From the NCBI GenBank assembly GCA_018824765.1, contig JAHJFW010000119.1:1-10396 (forward strand): 10,396 nucleotides of DNA, given 5' to 3'. The translations under genes and the position numbers were made by a program. Within the stretch, counting starts at the first letter, position 1; each line of letters opens with the position of its first letter. This DNA comes from Patescibacteria group bacterium. Lineage in GTDB: Bacteria; Patescibacteriota; Patescibacteriia; 2-12-FULL-60-25. Positions 6,977-10,396 of this stretch are shown piece by piece. Under the pieces are notes generated by a model. The model worked only from the letters and a program-made list of their open reading frames with translations. It was not told the DNA's origin and searched no databases.

Positions 6977-8444
6977 TTTTTTCCGGCGCCGGACGGAAAC
7001 GCGCCGTCAACCTAATCACGTCATTTACCGTAACTAATTTCACCAAAAAAGCCAATATCACCGCAATCGAGCCGCCAAAAACAATACTAGCCGGCAAAAT
7101 CATCTTACTTCCCACAAGCGCCCAAGCAGCCCAGGCTACAAAAGCCGCCAAAAGTCCTCGTAGCGTTAAAAACGTAATAATTTTCAAGCCGCCGGCATTT
7201 TCACGCGTCAGCCACGCGCCAATCAAGAATAGTGTCCAAAAACTCATAACTCCTGCCCAAGCCGCACCTTTGGGCCCGAAAAACGGCACCAATGCCGCAT
7301 TCAGCGCAATGTTAATGAGCATTGTAATTACCATGGCTGTAGTTTTTAGGTGCGCTCTGTGCGTAGCGTTGAGCAGAGCTCCGACTGGAAAATCCAGGAA
7401 TATCGGAAGCAGAACCCACGGCAAAATCGTAAAAGCCGGAATAGCCGCGATAAAATCGGCGCCATAAATTAACGGGATAAGCCGCGGCGCCAAAGCTGAA
7501 AGTGCGGCTGATAACGGAAAAGCTACAGCCGCCATCAAGCGCAACGAACCTAAAAAAGTATTTCGTACATTTTCGTGATCTTTTTCAGCATAGGCAGAAG
7601 CGAGGGCGGGATATAAAGCGGCAGTAAAAGTCAAAGGCAAAAATTGCAAAGCATAAGTTAATTTATACGCCACAGCATAAGCGCCTACTGCGGCCGAACC
7701 GTGATAGGCGTTCAAAAAAAGGCTGTCAACATACGAGTAAACTTTGACTGATAATCCTGCCAAACCGAAAGGCACGGCTTCTTTGGCTAATCGCTTGTAA
7801 TCCCTGGCGCGCGGCTTCTCTGATTTGATCTGCAAGCGTTTTGCCTGAATGATAGCCCAAAACACATTCCACAAGCTGCCAGCCAGCAATGCAGTTGCTA
7901 AACCGACGGGTCCGAAACCGAAATATGCCGCGGCTATCGAACCTGTAGCTGTAAATATCTGACCTACAAACATTCCCACTGCCTCGGGTTTTAAATTTTG
8001 CACTCCGCGCAAAGTTCCATACCACGCCAAATGAAAAGTATCCGCTGTCATAACTAAACAGGCAATCGCAACGGTTAGCAGAGTAGCGCCGTCAGCTTTA
8101 AACAACAACGCATAAGCCAAAGCTCCTATAATCGCCAGAGGCGCCAATATCATTTTGGACCGCAAAGCCGCCTGAAAAAGACGCGGCGCATCCGCACGCT
8201 TTCCGGCAATAGCGCGGATAATAACAGGCGTCATGCCCAAATCCGAAACAATAACAAAAATCGAGGTAATGGAAACGCAATAGAAAAAAACGCCGATCTG
8301 CTCCCTGCCGATCAGCCGCGCCGCAATTGTGAATGCCACAAATGCGACAACTTTTTGTCCGGCAGTGGCAAACATCAACCACGCCGCGTTTTTGGCAATC
8401 TTTGCGCCGTATGCCATGCGGGTATGATACCTGTTTATTGACAT
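6954..8444 (-). CDS. Wzx-like polysaccharide flippase (MOP/PST superfamily)
   Basis: From ATG 8444 the protein is 496 residues and almost wholly hydrophobic, with about 12-14 membrane segments separated by short basic loops. The start has the family's features: an amphipathic NAAWLMFATAGQKV helix, then ARLIGREQIGVFFYC, a form of the LG...G.F/Y pattern, and SDLGM. Further hallmarks are YVDSLFLNAY with GAYAVAYKL and a central FLPLTFTAALYPALA. Such proteins flip undecaprenyl-linked oligosaccharides from the cytoplasmic to the outer face. An in-frame TTG at 8453 and ATG at 8417 are alternative starts; none has a Shine-Dalgarno. It is first in the minus cluster and overlaps the GT4 gene. A weak minus-strand promoter (TTGCAA at 8494-8489, GATATT at 8470-8465, spacer 18) would give a very short leader. 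Confidence 0.9.
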   Translation of the reverse strand: MSINRYHTRMAYGAKIAKNAAWLMFATAGQKVVAFVAFTIAARLIGREQIGVFFYCVSITSIFVIVSDLGMTPVIIRAIAGKRADAPRLFQAALRSKMILAPLAIIGALAYALLFKADGATLLTVAIACLVMTADTFHLAWYGTLRGVQNLKPEAVGMFVGQIFTATGSIAAAYFGFGPVGLATALLAGSLWNVFWAIIQAKRLQIKSEKPRARDYKRLAKEAVPFGLAGLSVKVYSYVDSLFLNAYHGSAAVGAYAVAYKLTYALQFLPLTFTAALYPALASAYAEKDHENVRNTFLGSLRLMAAVAFPLSAALSALAPRLIPLIYGADFIAAIPAFTILPWVLLPIFLDFPVGALLNATHRAHLKTTAMVITMLINIALNAALVPFFGPKGAAWAGVMSFWTLFLIGAWLTRENAGGLKIITFLTLRGLLAAFVAWAAWALVGSKMILPASIVFGGSIAVILAFLVKLVTVNDVIRLTARFRPAPEKIEITHEE

Positions 8445-8467
8445 TATCCGCAAACTGCATTAACAAT
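8438..8467 (+). promoter_or_regulatory. Candidate promoter for the solitary gene at 8552
   Basis: A perfect TTGACA lies at 8438-8443, partly within the flippase start region, and AACAAT (four of six) at 8462-8467 with an 18-base spacer, the same spacing as the promoter proposed at 1489. Transcription would start near 8474 with a leader of about 78 bases. It overlaps the possible minus-strand promoter of the flippase. Confidence 0.4.
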
Positions 8468-8503
8468 ATCCAAATCTTACTTGTTCCTTTGCAACAACAT
8501 TTC

Positions 8504-8536
8504 CTAGACCCAAGACCGCAACGGATCAAGGGCTAG
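8504..8536 (+). promoter_or_regulatory. Leader hairpin before the solitary gene
   Basis: CTAG(A)CCC at 8504-8511 can pair with GGGCTAG at 8530-8536 with one bulged A, and a small CCG/CGG stem lies inside. The 3' arm ends immediately before the Shine-Dalgarno AGAAAGG (8537-8543), so it could affect translation. No T-run follows, so it is not a terminator. Confidence 0.35.
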
Positions 8537-8543
8537 AGAAAGG
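8537..8543 (+). promoter_or_regulatory. Shine-Dalgarno of the solitary gene
   Basis: AGAAAGG sits eight bases before ATG 8552, the same spacing as for the lipoprotein gene, and supports this start. Confidence 0.65.
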
Positions 8544-8551
8544 CAGAGATC

Positions 8552-9037
8552 ATGGCAATCCGCATCTACCTCCACGAAAACATAGTCTTCGGCAATCTCC
8601 TCGCATATGCACGCAAATGCGCGCATGAAGGCAAACAAGGCAGCGCCTTGTTTGAAGGAATGAAGCTCGCCGTGGACAGCGATGGCCGGCTGTACTACCA
8701 GATGAAGGAGGACATCATCCACCCCTCGATCGCCATTCCGTGCCCACTCTTGGGCCATGTCAGAGTGATCAGCTGGTGGACACGCATCCCGAGCAGCCCT
8801 CATCGCACACTCGGCGAGTATGAAGCCGATGGTGCGGAAGCGCAGCTCGACTTGGATCCGCAAGATCCTATCTGGCCCCGGCTCGTCATCTACGGACAGA
8901 ACATCGAGTCAATGCTCGGTCTCTACTCCTCCATCCGCTCCGGCAAAGCGATCCCATTCGAGTCGTGGGAGAATGAGCTGGCGCCAGCGAATCAACCTGC
9001 AGCGCATGCCCAACTCCCGCCACACGCCGGGCAGTAA
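8552..9037 (+). CDS. Hypothetical protein, solitary cassette
   Basis: The product is 161 residues; I do not recognise the family. It starts MAIRIYLHENIVFGNLL, has no signal peptide or membrane segment, and looks like a soluble globular protein of mixed alpha/beta type with a central Ile/Trp/Pro-rich stretch (HPSIAIPCPLLGHVRVISWW), an acidic DLDPQDP segment and a low-complexity Ala/Pro/Gln/His C-terminus likely to be disordered. Reality as a gene is supported by a Shine-Dalgarno, a candidate promoter, and a strong terminator 25 bases after the TAA stop. Its sequence appears more GC-rich than the flanking glycan genes, and it is flanked by genes on the other strand, so it seems an independent unit, possibly acquired. 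No function is claimed. Confidence 0.75.
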   Translation: MAIRIYLHENIVFGNLLAYARKCAHEGKQGSALFEGMKLAVDSDGRLYYQMKEDIIHPSIAIPCPLLGHVRVISWWTRIPSSPHRTLGEYEADGAEAQLDLDPQDPIWPRLVIYGQNIESMLGLYSSIRSGKAIPFESWENELAPANQPAAHAQLPPHAGQ

Positions 9038-9061
9038 ACAGCGTAGGAATCTTCGCCTCTC

Positions 9062-9089
9062 GTCTCCGAGCTACTCTCGGAGGCTTTTT
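9062..9089 (+). terminator. Intrinsic terminator of the solitary gene
   Basis: GTCTCCGAG (9062-9070) pairs with CTCGGAGGC (9076-9084), with one G-T wobble, around a CTACT loop, followed by TTTTT and a second T-rich run. It begins 25 bases after the stop codon. Confidence 0.85.
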
Positions 9090-9165
9090 CATTTTATCTG
9101 CCATAAAAAACCTACCAAACTTTTCTTACTTTGCACAAGTCAGCCGATATATTATATGTTGCGGA

Positions 9166-9181
9166 CGGCGGACGTCCGCCG
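9166..9181. repeat. 16-bp perfect palindrome in the intergenic region
   Basis: CGGCGGACGTCCGCCG is a perfect inverted repeat with no spacer, preceded by another GCGGAC (9161-9166) and by an AT-rich TATATTATAT stretch. No T-run follows on either strand, so it is not a terminator. It could be a protein-binding operator or a palindromic repeat element. Confidence 0.6.
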
Positions 9182-9187
9182 ATAAAT

Positions 9188-9230
9188 AAAAAAAGCCCAC
9201 CAAAATGACCGATCGGGAATTTTCGTGGGC
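9188..9230 (-). terminator. Second minus-strand terminator downstream of rpsI
   Basis: Read on the minus strand, GCCCAC (9230-9225) and AAAAT (9223-9219) pair with ATTTT (9206-9202) and GTGGGC (9200-9195), with a single G-G mismatch between the two blocks, followed by seven T (9194-9188). The loop contains the palindrome CCGATCGG. It stands about 60 bases beyond the first terminator after rpsI. Confidence 0.7.
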
Positions 9231-9290
9231 CGCTACATCGAGAACGGTTACAAAAGGGTCGTCTGTACTTGGTGCCGCATTTGAGATTAC

Positions 9291-9323
9291 AAAAAGACCC
9301 GGGATGAACCGGGTCTTTTTTTT
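9291..9323. terminator. Bidirectional intrinsic terminator after rpsI
   Basis: AAAAAGACCCGG (9291-9302) pairs with CCGGGTCTTTTT (9309-9320) around the loop GATGAA. Both strands have a T-run after the GC-rich stem, so it can stop the rpsI transcript, whose TAA is five bases away, and also any plus-strand readthrough. Confidence 0.9.
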
Positions 9324-9327
9324 CTGT

Positions 9328-9903
9328 TTATCGTTTGCTCCACTGCGGCGAGCGGCGTGCCGCTTTGTGGCCGAATTTTTTCCGTTCACGCTTTCGCGGA
9401 TCGCGGGTTAAATAACCTAGCTTTTTCAAAACTACGCGGAATGTCGGGTTCAATTCCACCAAAGCCCGTGAGATTCCCAACCTGATTGCCTGAGCCTGCC
9501 CCCGTATGCCGCCACCATTGACTTTAGCGCTGATATCTACCGCTTCCAGCTGGCCCACGGCGCGCAATGGACTTTCAACTTCTTCACGCAAAGCATAGGT
9601 GCCGAAAAATTGCTCTAGTGTGCGGCCGTTGATGGTTATTGTGCCTTTGCCGTTTTTAATCAAACGCACGCGCGCAACTGAAGTCTTCCGCCTTCCCAAA
9701 GCCGGAATAAATGACCCGCCTTTCACGCTTTCAGCCGCTGCAATGCTTTCAGCTTCAATTACCACATTTTTATCGGCAACGTCTTTCTTAACCGGCTTCT
9801 TGGCCGCCTCTTTCTTTTTAACCGGTTTGGCCGCAGATGTCTTCGGTTTAACCTCTTTTTTTGCGGCTTTTTCATCCGCTGTATTTTTTGTAGTTGTAGG
9901 CAT
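9328..9903 (-). CDS. rpsI: 30S ribosomal protein S9 with Lys/Ala-rich N-terminal extension
   Basis: The S9 core spans residues about 66-191: ALGRRKTSVARVRL, INGRTLEQFFG, VNGGGIRGQAQAIRLGISRAL, and the basic C-terminal tail DPRKRERKKFGHKAARRSPQWSKR, which in S9 reaches the P-site tRNA and ends in the conserved SKR. The core length of about 126 matches the family. The first 65 residues are an extension made largely of Lys, Ala, Pro and Val, with no hydrophobic core, like a disordered histone-tail segment. The start ATG 9903 is two bases after the rplM stop; no Shine-Dalgarno is visible. Internal starts near the core are not obvious, so the extension is probably translated. It is cotranscribed with rplM and probably rplQ, and the unit ends at the bidirectional terminator. 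Confidence 0.95.
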   Translation of the reverse strand: MPTTTKNTADEKAAKKEVKPKTSAAKPVKKKEAAKKPVKKDVADKNVVIEAESIAAAESVKGGSFIPALGRRKTSVARVRLIKNGKGTITINGRTLEQFFGTYALREEVESPLRAVGQLEAVDISAKVNGGGIRGQAQAIRLGISRALVELNPTFRVVLKKLGYLTRDPRKRERKKFGHKAARRSPQWSKR

Positions 9904-9905
9904 AA

Positions 9906-10289
9906 CTATTTAACAAAAATCAAACGCTTCATTCTATCGACCTGTTGCCTGTTTTTAGGCAACATATACTTCACTGCATGTTTTAAAATTTCCGCCGGAT
10001 TGTCTTCGCGCAATTTAGACATAAGCGTTTCCTTCAATCCTCCCGGACGGTTGGAAGTGCGGTAATGGACCTTCTGTTCCCACTTCTTGCCGGTAAAAAC
10101 AATCTTGTCCACATTGGACACTTTTACGATGTCTCCGGCGTCAATGTTCGGCACAATCGAAGCCTTGTGCTTACCGATCAGCAAAGTAGCAATCTGCGTA
10201 GCCAAACGTCCCACCGGCTTACCAGCGGCGTCCAACTCATGCGTTTCGCGTTCTACTTTTGGCATTCCTATCTTTTTCTTCCAAGGCAT
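9906..10289 (-). CDS. rplM: 50S ribosomal protein L13
   Basis: A 127-residue L13, an early-assembling 23S rRNA-binding protein. Characteristic segments are ELDAAGKPVGRLATQIA, LLIGKHKASIVPNIDAGDIV, VFTGKKWEQKVHYRTSNRPGG and VKYMLPKN. Compared with the usual 140-150 residues it lacks the C-terminal tail after the conserved KRL(K)V strand, ending at RLIFVK. ATG 10289 places the conserved ELDA segment at the normal distance from the N-terminus, so it was preferred over the inner ATG at 10265. No Shine-Dalgarno precedes it. The rplQ stop lies 36 bases upstream and rpsI begins two bases downstream, the standard rplQ-rplM-rpsI order. Confidence 0.95.
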   Translation of the reverse strand: MPWKKKIGMPKVERETHELDAAGKPVGRLATQIATLLIGKHKASIVPNIDAGDIVKVSNVDKIVFTGKKWEQKVHYRTSNRPGGLKETLMSKLREDNPAEILKHAVKYMLPKNRQQVDRMKRLIFVK

Positions 10290-10297
10290 ATGTTTAT

Positions 10298-10330
10298 TCA
10301 GTGCTCAGTTCACAATACTCAGTGCTCAGT
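10298..10330. repeat. Direct repeat of TCAGTGCTCAGT in the rplQ-rplM spacer
   Basis: TCAGTGCTCAGT occurs at 10298-10309 and 10319-10330, 21 bp apart, with a related CACAATACTC between. Each unit itself holds CAGT twice. The right copy contains the TGA stop of rplQ (10326-10328). Confidence 0.8.
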
Positions 10331-10396
10331 CTTTTACAAACTGGATTTGGGCGATTTCGGCGCCGTCCCCTTCCCTGCGTCCCAATTTAATTATGC
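10326..10396 (-). CDS. rplQ: 50S ribosomal protein L17, C-terminal end only
   Basis: The minus frame entering from the right edge encodes IIKLGRREGDGAEIAQIQFV followed by KD and TGA. The IKLGRRxGDxAE..x(I/V) pattern is the conserved C-terminus of L17, and the position next to rplM and rpsI is the usual one. Only the last 22 full codons are in the window; the N-terminus lies beyond it. Confidence 0.85.
   Translation of the reverse strand, partial: IIKLGRREGDGAEIAQIQFVKD

Noticed and set aside
9126..9389. Minus-strand 87-codon ORF overlapping the end of rpsI
   Set aside because: Its N-terminal part is rpsI read in another frame and the rest crosses both minus-strand terminators. The segment around 9200-9280 looks mildly protein-like but lacks any start signal.
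9205..9411. Small plus-strand ORF across the rpsI terminators
   Set aside because: It runs through two strong hairpins and into the antisense of rpsI, with no Shine-Dalgarno.
1..10396. tRNA, rRNA, transposase or integrase genes
   Set aside because: No cloverleaf, rRNA core sequence or transposase-like protein was seen on either strand.

Overview
The window looks like a chromosomal fragment of an uncultured bacterium, most likely of the Candidate Phyla Radiation (Patescibacteria, Parcubacteria-like). Grounds: the ribosomal cluster rplQ-rplM-rpsI with a short L13 and a tailed S9; seven minus-strand genes, six of them with visible starts that lack a Shine-Dalgarno sequence; and short-word low-complexity spacers between genes. 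TGA ends rplQ and one glycosyltransferase, so the code is not the TGA=Gly code of Gracilibacteria/SR1. The assignment is inference; nothing here is a phylogenetic proof.

Layout. 1-1422 (minus): most of an O-antigen ligase/Wzy-like polytopic membrane protein that runs off the left edge. 1423-1571: divergent intergenic region with a plus-strand promoter and a strong ribosome binding site. 1572-3947 (plus): a large lipoprotein with eight MopE-type Cys/Asp metal-binding motifs followed by a GH26-like glycosidase domain, closed by a strong terminator. 4022-8444 (minus): a glycan cluster read from right to left, flippase, GT4 glycosyltransferase, GT2 glycosyltransferase, GT2 glycosyltransferase. 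8552-9037 (plus): a solitary gene of unknown function with its own promoter candidate, leader hairpin, strong ribosome binding site and terminator. 9038-9327: intergenic, holding three hairpin terminators and a 16-bp perfect palindrome. 9328-10396 (minus): rpsI, rplM and the end of rplQ.

How it fits together. The glycosyltransferases would build a lipid-linked surface glycan, the Wzx-like protein would flip it, and the ligase/polymerase would polymerise or attach it. The MopE/GH26 lipoprotein sits inside this locus on the opposite strand and would be anchored outside the membrane, where it could act on the cell's own glycan or on polysaccharide of a host or the surroundings. Most notable observations: the MopE-GH26 lipoprotein with a recent 150-bp internal duplication; the repeat-like spacers that begin exactly at stop codons at all three minus-strand junctions longer than 20 bp; the contrast between SD-led plus-strand cassettes and SD-less minus-strand genes; and the small orphan cassette at 8438-9089.
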